Shown in pieces: positions 1 to 12,784 of a stretch of DNA of 64,000 nucleotides (positions within the stretch are counted from its first letter, which is position 1; each line of letters opens with the position of its first letter). Location of the stretch: assembly GCF_020520425.1 (NCBI RefSeq), contig NC_079487.1, forward strand, positions 61,992,398 through 62,056,397, given 5' to 3'. The position numbers were made by a program, and so were the translations under genes. The DNA is from Spinacia oleracea (lineage: Eukaryota; Streptophyta; Magnoliopsida; Caryophyllales; Amaranthaceae). Below the pieces are notes generated by a model. It was not told where the DNA came from. It worked only from the letters and a program-made list of their open reading frames with translations, and searched no databases.

Positions 1-13
1 TCTTTTTTTTTTT

Positions 14-125
14 GGGTTTTTGGGAGAGAGGTAATTCTAAGAGATAGAGAGGGAGATAAACTAACTTTCAGAAATATTAAGTGCGTAATCCTTAGTGGAG
101 TAAAGTTGTATTTATAGCACCCTCG
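14..125 (-). promoter_or_regulatory. Possible minus-strand promoter and leader at window edge
   Basis: On the minus strand a TATA-like box (TATAAATA, 109-116) is followed by about 90 bases of leader rich in C and T, with CTCCCTCTCTATCTC-type runs, ending in a T-run of the plus strand near position 3. This is the usual look of a plant core promoter and 5' UTR. Any gene would lie left of the window. It could equally be the edge of another transposon. Nothing else is visible in 126-266. Confidence 0.35.
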
Positions 126-2149
126 TAGTAACCGTCTACATTCCTTTGATTTCAATATGCTATGTGTTTAAGCGATTGACATTTATCCTTATTTAATTAG
201 TCTACATAAGGTATTACTATTCTCTAGTTACCTTTATCTTTAGTATGTAATGGATTAAATTTACGAGCATTGGGAATAGGTAAAAAAAGCAATAATTACA
301 GCCGACATTGATTAGATGGATGTTGTATGACATTTATTTTATTTTCAATAAATTTTACTTTTAATGAGAAGTTAAAAAGATTAAATATATATTTTTTTTC
401 CAAAATTAAAATTAACTTGAAAGTCCATACTTTGTAGGTATACATTTATCATAGATAAACTCTACAAACCATGGCACGCAAGAAACAACATATTCAAAAT
501 AAAAGTGATTGAAGTCTCTCTCCTAAAACTTTTCCTCCAAGTTTCTCTCTGGTGTATGGTTGTAATATCCCGAGTATTTTATATAGTAAAGTTTGGTATA
601 ATTTTTATTTATTTAAAAAAAAAATGTTCTTTAATTAGCGTTTGAGACTAAAGAAACAAAGTTTTTATCTAAATTAAGTTTCGAGGCGAAACTTCTTTTA
701 AGTAGGGTAGATTGTAAACCCTATATTTTATTAACTTTAAGTTTCGGGACGAAATTTCTTTTAAGGGGGATAGATTGTAATACCCCAATATTTTATGATT
801 TCATAAAATATAATTTATAGCAAAATAAAGTTATAATTCTTACTAATCGTTTTTCCATTTTATTTAATCTCTTTTAATATTTTTGGAAAATTTAAAACGC
901 TATTTTAAATTTAGTAGGACTCTTATAATAAGCACTATATATATATATTCCGTTAACCCTAATTAGCTCCCCGGCCGTCACACATTCATTCCCTAACTAA
1001 TCTTTTCGCTTTAATGGCTGTTTATGCTCAAACTCAAGATTTCGTTTCCAATATTGTTCATGCGCACTTATTTATCATGCATACATGAAACCAATTTTGA
1101 TATTTAGTTTCAATCCCTTTTTTTTAAACTAATGATAATGATTAGACCTCACTTGATCAGCCAAATTATGATCTTTTATCTACTGAAAATAATAACCGCA
1201 ATCAGCCTTTTACCTGATTCTTCAATCTGTTCGGATACTTGAATATAAACAATCCTCGGAAGGTAATCACGCACACTTAGTCTCTTTAAATTATTCGTAA
1301 TTAAGTATTGATCATTATATATAATCATGTATAGGCCTTTGGAGGTGTTTGTTATATATAGTATAAATTTTTATGTCTAATTATAAGTGAATAATGTGAT
1401 AACGTGAATTAGATAAATGCTCAACTCATGGAAAATATTGTTGATTTAGATTTCTTATTTTATTAGTCACTGTTACTTTGTATGTGTGTAGATAACTAAG
1501 GGTCTAGTTTATTTGCGGATTGATATTGGAAATTTGGATTGGATCAATCTATATATTCTAGAGTTTTAGATCGTTATAGCTAGAGTTTCTTGGCTTTATT
1601 AATTAGTAGTTAGTAATCACGCGCACTTAGTCTATTCGAGTTATTTGTACATGTTAATTGTAATCGCATACACTCAATCTGTTCGTATTACTCGTATATA
1701 TTTGGAGACGTTTGAGTATATAATTGATTTTAAGTATATAGTAGTGGGCTTGTATACTGTGCGATGTATGCTATAGTATGTTGCGATATTATGTTTGTTG
1801 TTGGGTTTTATAGATAACAGTACAAAGTTGCGTAAATGCTTGGTATTATGATGTGGCTGTTGTATTGATTATTAGGGTTTTTATTTTAAGGAAATTAACA
1901 TTGTACTCTAGTGAGTCTTATCCTTGAAGTTCTAGGGTTACTCGTATTATTTTGAGAAGATAAATAATTATGGTTTAGAGTAGTATTTCCCTAAGTAGTT
2001 AAGGTTGAAAAGTTATATGAACCGGTCAAATAGCACATTGTGCTTTATTATTTGGTCGGAGCCATGAGCACGACCCTAGGCTTAATCTACTCCTTTGAGT
2101 TAAAAACACTCATCGGGGGGTGTGCACACTTAAAGACTAAGACCTATTT

Positions 2150-2390
2150 GGTGGTTACATCCAATAGTCCATTACTATTGGGTGGTGGACTAGATTCACA
2201 TTTCTCTGGTGGTTACATCCAATAGTCCATTACTATTGGGTGGTGGACTAGATTCACATTTTTCTGGTGGTTACATCCAATAGTTTAATATATACTAATG
2301 GGTGGTGGACGCGATCCACATCTCTCTGGTGGTTACATCCAATAGTTCAATATATACTATTCGGTGGTGGACTCGATCCACATTCCTCTA
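2150..2390. repeat. Four tandem repeats of 58-62 bp
   Basis: Units start at 2150, 2208, 2266 and 2328, each opening with GGTGGTTACATCCAATAGT and including GGGTGGTGGAC. The first two are nearly identical; the last two share TATATACTA. They lie inside the long LTR of R0. Confidence 0.85.
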
Positions 2391-2493
2391 ATGTTGGACT
2401 TATAAGAAATTAACAATAAACCCTTGTTACCTATGGTTATAAGTACTAGTTTTATAAGAATTGATTATCAATTTGTACTAATGTGTTTGTTAA

Positions 2494-2659
<166 letters not shown>

Positions 2660-3100
2660 GTCTGGTTATTCAATAAGCGTTGATTACTCAGCTTTTGCTG
2701 ACGTGTGTGTTTATTTGTTATGTGTGTTTGCGGCCATGTCTTTTTCTTATGGTGGCCCTGCGACGATCCTTTTGGAATTTGTCCACTATGGTGAGCAGTC
2801 AAGATTGACTAGAGCAGATCGATCGTGAAAGATGCAATTACAAGTTGAAGGAGCTCAATATTATCGTTTAGTCTTGTATGACCGTTTAATACTTTTAGTT
2901 TAAATAGACCACCTAGTAATCGAGTTGTAATAGTTTGAGTTTTGTAAGCCTTAGCACTTGACAATGTGATCAAGTGTGGCGGTGATACCTCCGATTTAGG
3001 TGTAAGCTTCCGCAAATTTTTATAAAGTATATATTATTCTTATTTATTTCTAGTTAGTAAATCGGGGGTGTTACAATGGTAACTACCATACACCGTCGCC

Positions 3101-3580
3101 ATGGCAAGGAAGACTGGCGCGAAAAATCAGGGGAGCAAGCATGGAAATGGCACATCGAAACAACATGGACCTTCTTCAGATTCTCAAGCTCTACGAACTC
3201 GATCCATTGATGAACTTCTTGGGGTCTTCGAAGCGCTAGATTTTGGGATAGAAAATGATGTTTTCACTCCGAAATCGGGACTTCAGCATCTTCAAGTACG
3301 ATCTGAAATGCGTCACACTTTCAATGAATTTATGAATGTCATTCATAGCTCGACTGGAAATGTAAGGAATCTGCAATCTGGAACTAATGTTGATGTTGGT
3401 ACAAGACCCATTTTGCAACAATTCAATGAGGTAGATGCATCTGATAATGAAACTGATTGCGATGAACTTGCTGTTAAAGAATTGAATGAGATTCCACCTG
3501 TAGAAGTTGATTTTGATGATATACAGGAGGAGGTTGATTTCTAGAGTTCAGAAGTTGTTTATTATGTAATTGGAGCAAAT
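3101..3580 (+). pseudogene. LINE ORF1, N-terminal segment
   Basis: The frame opens at ATG 3101, 20 bases after the R0 target duplication. It has a basic, serine-rich N-terminus (MARKTGAKNQGSKHG) followed by acidic stretches, as in the N-terminal part of plant L1 ORF1 proteins. An in-frame TAG at 3542-3544 interrupts it, and the frame then runs on to the R1 insertion at 3581. The protein continues at 13484 on the far side of R1 in the DUF4283 domain, with one base out of phase near 13490. Confidence 0.7.
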
Positions 3581-4274
3581 TGTTATCCCACTTTCCGTAC
3601 TAACGACATAACTACTTCGTCGTTTGTCTATGTCGTGTCAATCAGGTACATTTATGTCGCAGGTAATGCCGCGTCGGATGAGCGAGTCGAGAGTTATTTC
3701 GTGCGACGAGGGATAGACGACGAGAGACTGACGATGGCGAAAGGACGATGGAGGAATGGCCACGACAAACAGGTTGGAAGCGATAGGTCTAGAATCTAAG
3801 TCCAAAGTCCAAGTTGGGCCACGCCGTCACATCATTAGAACAAGTCGAAGGGATGGTAGAAGATCACGGAAACGGTTGAAGACTGAAGGAACGTGTAGTA
3901 GGAAACTCCTACCTTCTAGGGATTCTCTCAATAAACACGACCGTTAGAATTTATCTTATAAAAGGGGAAGACGATAACCCTAGAAGACACAAGTTAACAG
4001 AAGCTCTCAATACTCAAGCATTATTTACATTCATATTCAAAAGGAATTCCTTGTATTAGTTATTTCGATTAAGCATAAACACTCATAGAAAATTGCAAGA
4101 GATACTTAGTGGATTGATAGCCTCATAGCTATCTGCGGTTTTTTACCTTATTCCTGGGTTTTCCGCGTCAACACTTCTCTGTGTCGTGTCTCCTTTATTT
4201 GCTTTATTAGTTCATTGCTTAGTTAGTGTCGACCCTAGCCGAAAGTCTCCCCTAGACGAAGTTTGGCATAAACA
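3581..4274 (+). repeat. R1 5' LTR
   Basis: Starts TGTTATCCCACTTTCCG and ends TTTGGCATAAACA. It contains TATAAAAG at 3957-3964, the likely start of R1 transcription. It is the same length as the 3' copy. Confidence 0.92.
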
Positions 4275-4277
4275 GTT

Positions 4278-4295
4278 TGGCGCCGTCTGTGGGGA
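4278..4295 (+). other. R1 primer binding site
   Basis: TGGCGCCGTCTGTGGGGA begins three bases after the LTR end. It resembles the TGGCGCCGTTGCCGGGGA-type site (complement of a tRNA-Asp 3' end) used by many plant gypsy elements. The tRNA assignment is from memory. Confidence 0.7.
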
Positions 4296-4332
4296 CAATA
4301 ACTAGGTTTCACACAAAATCGCCCTTCACACC

Positions 4333-6395
4333 ATGTCTACCGAAGAGATGACGCTCGAAGATATGAAAGAAACCTACGTAAAGGCCCAAGCAGAGCTGGC
4401 CCAAGAAAGGGCATCCATTGAAAACCTCCAGAAGGAGCTCGACTCTGTGAAAAGTACCAAGCACCAGTCACGTTACAAGCCAGGTGCAAAATCTAAGAAA
4501 TTGATATTCGAAATGACCGATGACTCCGAAGATCTGTCCGACGACGAAGAGCCGCATGGAGAAGAAGATGAAGCAACACCGGACCCCGTAACCAAACGCC
4601 TGAACATGATGGAAACCCACATGAAGAAGCAATGCTCGCTGATGCTGAAACTGATTACCAAGCTACCAGGAGCACCCACACCTGTGGAAACAGAACCGAC
4701 CGACGGGTATGCAGCATCGCCGTTCTATGAGGCAATCGCTAGAGTGACGGTCCCACACCAGCTCCGACTCCCTACCTGGACTACCCTGTACGACGGAACG
4801 TCTGACCCATACAGACACGTCAACGTCTACAAGCAGCGAATGTGGCAGATCGGCATCCCTTATGACCTGGTCGAACCCGTCATGTGCAAATCGTTCGGAG
4901 GAACCCTCGACGGAGCAGCTCTGGAATGGCTCATGAACATCACACCTGGATCCATCTACTGCCTGTCCGACCTCATCAACACCTTCTACCAGCAATTCGC
5001 CAGCAATCGTCAGTTGGAGAAACAGACAAGTGACCTCGATCGGTTGGTCCAAGGGCCAACCGAGTCGGTACGCGATTACTTTAACCGCTTTAATTGTGAA
5101 GAAATTAGTATAAAAAACTGTGATGTCAGCACAGCCATCGAAGCATTCAAAAGAGGTCTCGTCCCCAACTCGGAATTGTACCGGGAGATAACCAAGTATC
5201 CCTGTGCAACCTTCGAGGAGGTCAGGTCGAGAGCCACTGCCCAGATGCGGATCGAAGACGACGAGATTACGCGAATGGCTTCTCAGCGACCAGCAGGGGG
5301 CAGCAGCGACAGGAGGTCGTACACCCCAAGGAACAACAACTGGCGACACCAGCTGTACAACCGCCAGAACCAAGTACAAAATGTCAATCAATATGATGAT
5401 ACTAACAATGTTTACAGGAATGAGCGGGCCGACCACCCTAACATCTCCGAATACGGATTCAATGTCGACATCGGAGACGTGGTGAACTCCCTTCAAAATG
5501 TAGGTGGAACAGTCAGGTGGCCCCGGAAAAGTGACAGAACAGATTCAATGAAAAACATGAGCAAATGGTGTGATTTCCACCGCGACAACGGTCACAAAAC
5601 CGAGGAGTGCATCTCCCTCAAAAAGGAGGTCGCATTTTTCCTAAAACGAGGACATTTGAAGGAGCTGCTGAGCGACAAAGGGAAGGAAACATTCAACAAG
5701 GAACAGACCGCCCAACCCGACCCGATGACGAGCAGCGACCGACCAGAACCACCTACGTTCAACAAAGTGGTAAATGTTATTTCTGGTGGATCAGATATTC
5801 GTGGACTAACCTCTTCTGCAGCTAAAAAAATCAACAGAGGAGAATCAGGAGCCATCGAAGAGGGACAGACAGAGAATGAAATCGTATTAAACAAGTCCTT
5901 GGCAGCAATGGCTATCACCTTCGACGACTCAAATTCAGTAGATACGCAGCGGAAGCACCATGACGGTCTGGTAATATCACTTCCAATAGGCAACGCCCTG
6001 ATCAAAAGGATATTGGTCGACAACGGAAGTTCGGCAAACGTGTTATTTTTGGAGGCGCGCAGGAAATGGGACTCGTGGAAAAAAACATCATTAAGAGATA
6101 GACGGTCTTGGTAGGGTTCAGCGGAGAATCATTGCGAACTGTTGGAGAAATATCATTGCCCACCTATGCAGAAGGAGTCAATGTAATGACGAAATTCAAC
6201 GTCGTCGATTGCCCGTCAGCATACAATGTCATCTTGGGACGACCATGGATCCACAAAATGAGAGCAGTACCCTCGACATACCACCAGTCAATCAAATTCC
6301 CGACCAAATGGGGAGTCATGGAAATCAAAGGGCAACAAAGAGATGCGAAGAAGTGCTACGAAACCGCATTGAAACCATCAAAATCCTCCATCTAG
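4333..6395 (+). pseudogene. R1 gag-protease region
   Basis: The main frame (4333-6114) gives a 593-residue product: an acidic coiled N-terminus, a gag capsid-type domain (about residues 120-300, with FYQQFASNRQLEKQ and VRDYFNRFN), a C-x2-H-x4-H-x4-C knuckle (about 413-426, CDFHRDNGHKTEEC) and the aspartic-protease active site VDNGSSANVLF near 563. A frameshift near 6050 moves the protease C-terminus to 6108-6395 (VILGRPWIHKM), and TAG at 6393-6395 ends that part, with the RT frame following in the same phase. Gag packages the RNA and the protease matures the polyprotein. It cannot be translated whole as it stands. Confidence 0.85.
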
Positions 6396-6419
6396 CAATT
6401 ACAGCCCGAGTCGACCACA

Positions 6420-8283
6420 GATGAGCCAAACGATCAACAGATCGACGAGGTAGCGTTAGACCCGACGAAACCAGACCAAGTCGTAAGGATCGGAGCTTCG
6501 CTGCCTGACAACATCAGAAGTCAGCTAGTGTCGTTCCTAAGAGAAAACTTGGACTACTTCGCCTGGTCGCACGAAGACATGACAGGAATCAGCCCAGACG
6601 TCATCTCCCATAAACAGAAACGACGGAAATTCGCACCAGAAAGGAATAAAATCATAGACGAAGAAGTTCAAAAATTGATAGACTCGGGGAATATCAGAGA
6701 AGTCAAGTATCCGGATTGGTTAGCAAACGTCGTTGTCGTTGGGAAAAAGAACGGCAAATAGAGAGTGTGCATCGACTTCACCGACATCAACAAAGCATGC
6801 CCCAAAGATCCATTCCCACTGCCACACATAGACGCCATGGTCGACGCCACCGCCGGTCACGAGTTACTCACCTTCATGGACGCCTATTCAGGATACAACC
6901 AGATACTTATGCACCCAGAGGACCAAGAAAAAAACTTCTTTTGTAACAGATAGAGGAATTTATTGCTATAAAGTTATGCCTTTTCGTCTTAAAAATGCAG
7001 GTGCGACGTACCAACGACTGGTCAATAGGATGTTCAAAGATCAGCTTGGAGACACGATGGAGGTGTACATCGACGACATGCTAGTGAAATCAAAGAAAGC
7101 GAACGACCACGTGGAACACCTGCGACAGTCGTTCGAAATTCTAAGGAAGTATGGTATGAAACTTAACCCAACTAAATGTTCTTTTGGAGTGTCGGTAGGT
7201 AAATTTCTAGGCTACATCGTCACCCAACGAGGGATCGAGGCCAGCCCCGACCAGATACGAGCAATCATCAACATCCAATCACCAAGGAACATAAAGGAGG
7301 TACAACGCCTGATAGGACGGGTGGCGGCATTAAACCGCTTTATATCTTGGTCGTTGGACAAATGTTGTCTATTCTATGACGTCTTACGCAAAAACAAAGG
7401 ACAAATATTTGATGACGCCACCCCTCTTGTCCAAACCTAAAGAAGGCGAAGTCCTGCAGCTATACCTCGCCGTCAGCACGACAGCAGTCAGTGCGGTGTT
7501 AGCCCGAGAAGACGAAAAACAACAACTACCCATCTACTACATCAGTAAGTCTTTATTGGAAGCAGAAACCAGGTATTCCTCCCTTGAAAAACTTGTTTTA
7601 GCACTAGTCACTGCCGCCAAAAAATTAAGGCATTACTTTGAAAATCACCAAATAGTGGTGCTGACTTACTATCCAATCAAGTATGTGATGCGTAGGCCAG
7701 AACTAACAGGTCGAATGGAGAAATGGACAATGGCACTCGGAGGATTCGACATCAAATACCAACCAAGGACAGCTGTGAAGTCGCAGGCCCTTGCAGACTT
7801 TGTGGAAGAATTCAGCCCCGACTTGGAGAAGATAGCAGACGACGAAGTAAAACTCATCAACAACATAGAGGAAACATGGACACTCTTCGTCGACGGCTCG
7901 TCTAACTTTCGCGGTGCAAGTCTAGGCGTCGTGCTGAAATCACCACAAGGGGACATGATAGCACAAGCAATATGCTGCGACTTCAAAGCAACAAATAACG
8001 AAGCAGAATACGAGGCACTAATCGCCGGGATGACGCTAGCTGAGGAATAGGGGGTAATCGGACTCAACATCTTCAGCGACTCACAACTAATCGTCAACCA
8101 AATCAACGTCGACTACGAAGCCAAAGACCTAAAAATTACCTTATACCTTGAGAAAGCAAAAAAGTTAACTACCAAATTTAGACCCTTCTCCATCAAACAA
8201 GTACCACGAGACCTAAACACACAAGCCACCCTCGCTAACCTAGGGTCCGCACTCAGAAATCACCATTCTCCACCATACCACTA
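6420..8283 (+). pseudogene. R1 reverse transcriptase, RNase H and second RNase H
   Basis: The RT fingers/palm begin about 6600, with KYPDWLANVVVVGKKNG, then a TAG at 6759-6761 where the family has Trp, then RVCIDFTDINKACPKD. The catalytic YIDD lies in EVYIDDMLVKSK (about 7060-7095). Frameshifts lie near 6940 and 7400. RNase H follows (7440-7800), then a second, archaeal-type RNase H (WTLFVDGSSN at about 7877, NNEAEYEALIAGM), cut by TAG at 8048-8050, with IFSDSQLIVNQI beyond it. The dual RNase H is the reason for placing R1 in the Tat group. Confidence 0.87.
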
Positions 8284-8340
8284 GTCCATCTACTGTCGCC
8301 CGCCATCGAAAAAGACATACCCCATCATGCTAGCCTCGTC

Positions 8341-9591
8341 ATGACAACCACAAACACAGATAGCTGGACAAAACCCATCCTTGATTACCTAACACACGAA
8401 ACCCTACCCGACGACAAGCTCGAAGCCAGAAAAATACTTTTCAAAGCTTCACGATATGTTATCTTGCAGGACGTGTTATTTAAACGATCGGCAAACGGAA
8501 TGTTGATGCGATGCGCGGAAAAGGCCGAGTGGGAAGGATTAATGAAACAATACCATGAAGGAGAATGCAACGGACACGAAGGAGGACGAAGCTCGTCGAC
8601 CAGAATCAAAAGGAACGGGTACTATTGGCCAGCTATGCTCAAAGACGCCATGAGGTACGTAACTAAGTGCGAAAAATGCCAACGACACGCAGGTATGACA
8701 CATAAACCATCTGAATTCTTACATCCCACTTTGACTCCGTGGCCTTTCATGAAATGGGGAATGGACATCGTCGGTAAACTACCCGTCGCCCCAGGATAAA
8801 AGGTCTTCATGTTAGCACTAACAGATTACTTTTCTAAATGGATAGAAGCAGGCGCGTTCCAACAAGTAAGAGATAAAGAAGTATGTTCGTTTATATGGAC
8901 TAACATAATATGCAGATTCGGAATACCGTCAGAAATTATATGCGACAACGGGTCACAGTTCATCAGCGACAAAACCAGGGCTTTCTGCAAGACATGGAAC
9001 ATCGAGCTAAAGACGTCGACGCCAAGATACCCCCAAGCCAACGGACAGGCGGAATCCAGTAACACGACAATCATCGCATCACTAAAAAAGCGTCTGGACG
9101 ACAAGAAGGGACGATGGGCAGAAGAGCTGCCATCCATCCTATGGGCCAATAGGACGACGCCTAGGACGGCGACGGGACAAACTCCCTTTTCACTCGTCTA
9201 CGGGTGCGAAGCAGTACTGCCCCCTGAAGTGACGTTGCCCAGCGCACGATACGGACTCATGAAGCCGGAGCAAAACGACGTGGAACTTGGGGAAAACCTC
9301 GACAACACTGAAGATTTCAGGGAATCAGCGTTGATAAGGATGGCGTCGCAACAACAGATCGTGGCAAAATGTTTCAACAAAAATGTCAAAGTAAAAATGT
9401 TCAAGGAAGGCGATTGGGTACGACGAGTGTTCAAAAAGGAACTAAACGCAGGTAAACTTGCACCAGCTTGGGAAGGACCGTACTTGATCGACCGAATCGT
9501 TGGAAAGGGGGCATACAGACTCGTCACCAAAGATGGCAAGTCGGTCCCCCGAAGCTGGAGCGCTACACACCTTAAACTCTATCATTTTTGA
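8341..9591 (+). pseudogene. R1 integrase
   Basis: A zinc-binding H-H-C-C module (YHEGECNGH ... CEKCQ, about 8551-8680) is followed by the catalytic core: WGMDIVGKLP (first Asp), ICDNGSQF (second Asp) and GQAESSN (Glu). The C-terminal region reads FKEGDWVRR and AWEGPYLIDRIVGKGAYRL. A TAA at 8797-8799 sits between the first Asp and the rest of the core, in the same frame. DDE residues are present. The enzyme joins element DNA to the host in the nucleus, but this copy is interrupted. Confidence 0.87.
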
Positions 9592-10182
9592 ACACTCGTC
9601 GTGGCCAGTTTTATCAGTTGTCGTACCATCATTTCTATCTTTTTCTTTACTTTTTATCGCTTTATTTTCGTTCAGAACCATTACCGACTTAAGCATCGGA
9701 GGGTCGTTGGCACCCCCAACGGCCAATCCTCCTAGCAACCCATGTTTCCTTTTGCAGAATGCGCTACGCATGACGAATGGTAGCTAGAATCGACGACGGA
9801 CGACACAATGCAAATCCAGAGCAACGACGAGCGATCAAATGACGCAGGTACTATTTTACATACACATAGTTCTATCGTTTCAATATCTATTCTTTGTAAA
9901 ACACCCGCTACACAACGCGCGACAAAAAACTTCGAGACACAAGAAAAAATCACAAGGAACACATGAGTAAAAAAAAGAAACACACTTATCATAACAAACT
10001 GCAAACTGCGCAACCCCTGAGGCCACGACCTCCGAAATACAAACCAAAACACAAACACACAAATTATCCAAACACCTCGCCGCCGCCATCGACGACAAGT
10101 AAAAACATCCAAATTACGAAAACAGAACGCAAAATATCCAAAACTACCAACTACTACACAAAAGGTCCAAACCAACTAACTA
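9592..10182. other. R1 spacer between pol and antisense gene
   Basis: AT-rich sequence with no supported coding region. Polyadenylation signals of two converging transcripts (pol from the left, antisense gene from the right) would be expected here. Short open frames on both strands show no domain. Confidence 0.6.
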
Positions 10183-12484
10183 TTACACTTGCTCTTCTTG
10201 AGCGGGAACCGAAATCTCTTGCTCCTGAATTGGGGGCACGACAACATCAGCCACGACCGTCGCATCTACCAAACCCACCTCTTGAGGAACAACGAAAGGA
10301 ACATCCTCCTCGCGTCGCTCCATAAGAACCTCCCTCCCTTGATCTACAGAAGGAACGTCCTCAACCAGAGGAGTAACATCAACGACGGCTACGCTTGTGC
10401 CAGCAGTGTCAGCCTCCATTGCCAGCTCGTCTACATCCACTACCGGCACCGACAGCTCATCGAGGGTACCACCGTTGGCCAGATAATCATCCACTTCCTT
10501 TTGGCATGGCCAAACACTGGTTTCCCCCTTCAACCATGAGAACATCATCTGTGCTCTCGTCCTCCACACGGCCAACGCCTCGCAATCCTTGAACTCCTCT
10601 TGCGAAGCATCATACAAGACCCTCAGCCCTTCCATCTCCTCCACAGTCGAGGCCAATTCCCCCTTCACTTTCTCTAACTCCTTCGTAGCATCAGCAATCT
10701 GCGCGTCCTTGCCCTTTACCTGCTAATTTTTTGACTTGACCACCATAGCGAGGTCGGTCGACTTCTTCTCGGAAGCCTTCTACTTAGCTTCCCAAGAACC
10801 CGCCGCCTTCTTCGCCACCGCCGCCTGGTTCACAGAGTTGGTAAGCTCATCGCACAGCAGAGAACACTGCCTATGCACGGCCAAAGCGGCCTGAGACGCC
10901 TGAAAAAATAAACATGTCATAAGACAACTAATGACACACGACCAACATACAAATATCACGCACTAAATAAAATAACACGCAAAGCAAATAAACGTACCCG
11001 CAGACTAAGTTCAGCAGCGTCCGACGCGACAGAGAGAGGCACGACCTCGTGATAGCGCTGATACGTCGAAGGCAAAATCAATCGATCAGCATACGGCCAG
11101 ACGACGGCACCTTCGCCATCGCCCAAGAAGTTTGGGGGCAGAGTGACAACCGTATCCTCGAAAAAGCTCTTGTCCGCATGACACTTCTTGGCCGACGCAG
11201 CAGGAGGCCTAGTAGCAGCGACAACTGTCGACGACACCTTAAACGGCTTCGGAGGCGACGACAAAGCAAGAGGATGAAAACCTTCACCCCCTATGACAAC
11301 AAGCGTCTCAAACGACGCACCTATCTGAGAGTAACGAGGCACAAGAGGCATCGCCTGACTACTAGACGCAGCCGACGAACCTTGCCCACCAACAGCACTG
11401 TTCGACCTCAACCGTTTCCTCGCCCGTTCCATCATCTCGCTTTGCGACATCCTCGCCACCGGCTTGGACGAAAGCGTATGTTCTTCGACAAACAAAAATC
11501 GAAACCATTAGGAACCTACCCCAAACATTAAAAATCCCAAACTCAGATACCAAAAAAATAAAACAAAACAAAATACTTGAAGTGTCAGCCATGTCACCCT
11601 CTTCCTCCTCTGCAGACGACGAATTCGCGACTACCTCCTCAAACAAGTCCAACTTCCTCCGACGACCAACTAAACCAACTGTCTCTTCCTCAGCCTCTTC
11701 CTCGTCAACGTCACCAGCCTGGCTCCCCTCCTGACTTTCCAAGCGACCTCCGTCACGACTAAACGACCTATCCTCAACAGAGTAACCCAAAAACCTTAAA
11801 TACTTGTCGCGAGAATCCGAGTTCAAACCAGCCTACGATGTGTCGACAACTGCAAAAACAAAGCCAAGTAAGACAACGTTCAGTAAAATATCAGAAGCCT
11901 AGAAACAAAAAACATAAATTACCTTCCGTCGTCCACCCTTCAACTAAGAAACTCCCTACTTCTCCCAAAGACGCCTTGTTAACATAAACAAAATGACTCT
12001 GCCAGCCTCTATCATTCACAGCCAACCCAATACCCAAGTTCTTTTTCCCTTTCTTTGTCACCAAAGTATAGTGACTACAATCTTTCAACGATAAATCATA
12101 AGTATGCATCAGATCGGCCAAATCGAACGGCACTCGCCAACCCGAAGTAACCTTATGCACCACAGTGAAAATACGCCAGATCTGAGGCATCAAATGACCT
12201 GGACTCAAATGGAACACCTCAACAAAAGACCTAGCTAAAGGCGTAAAAGGAAACAAAAATCCCAGTGTAAACGGGTACTCATACATAACTACATAGCCTT
12301 TTGGGAAATTCAAGGCTTCGTCTTCCGGGCCGGGAATTCTTACTTCGGCCGACGGCGACATACCGGCAAGAGTGATGAAAGCCATCGGATCTTCCACAGT
12401 AGAGTAGATCGGGTTGAGCGACTTAACCCGATCAACTCCAGTCTCCCCCTTATCCTTCACCGCAACCGACTTCGCTTTGACCAT
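10183..12484 (-). pseudogene. Antisense 4-exon gene of R1 (PF04195-like, 'putative gypsy type transposon')
   Basis: The start ATG is at 12484. Exons are 12484-11923, 11849-11577, 11482-10998 and 10899-10183; introns are 73, 94 and 98 bases. All are GT-AG and the reading phase is kept across all three junctions (my reading). Exon 1 carries YPFTLGFLFPFTPLARSF and HLSPGHLMPQIWRIF, characteristic of the PF04195 family found in plant gypsy elements. Exons 2-3 are low-complexity and acidic or serine-rich; exon 4 is a coiled-coil-like Lys/Glu/Ala region with an acidic Val-rich tail. Three in-frame TAGs (one in exon 2, two in exon 4) disable it. A TATA-like motif lies at about 12653-12662 and a possible leader intron at about 12497-12533. 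Function in the element is unknown. Confidence 0.72.
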
Positions 12485-12772
12485 CGTTCTACTTATTTCT
12501 ACAAGAAAATCGAAGAAAATAATCGGAAATTACCTGGGTTTGGCTAACTCGAAGCAAAGGAAACGATTCTTCTCCCTTTTCCCTCTCTTATGCTCTAGAT
12601 CTGAAAAGTTTATTTTGAAAAATTCTTGTGGAAATTTATTGCATGTCTCTAACTTCTATTTATTGCCTTTAGATTTCCGCAGTGGTTTTCCCACGATCGA
12701 GGTGGTTACCGTCAGTTTATTTTTTGAAATTTAAATTGCTTCTTTTCCTCAGCACGACTTCGCAAAATCACA

Positions 12773-12784
12773 ATTGGGGGAAAC
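12773..12784 (+). other. R1 polypurine tract
   Basis: ATTGGGGGAAAC directly precedes the 3' LTR, as expected for the plus-strand DNA primer. The stretch 12485-12772 is the leader/promoter side of the antisense gene. Confidence 0.75.

Noticed and set aside
4663..5496. 277-codon minus-strand frame across R1 gag
   Set aside because: Mirror of the strongly coding gag frame; no domain and no promoter.
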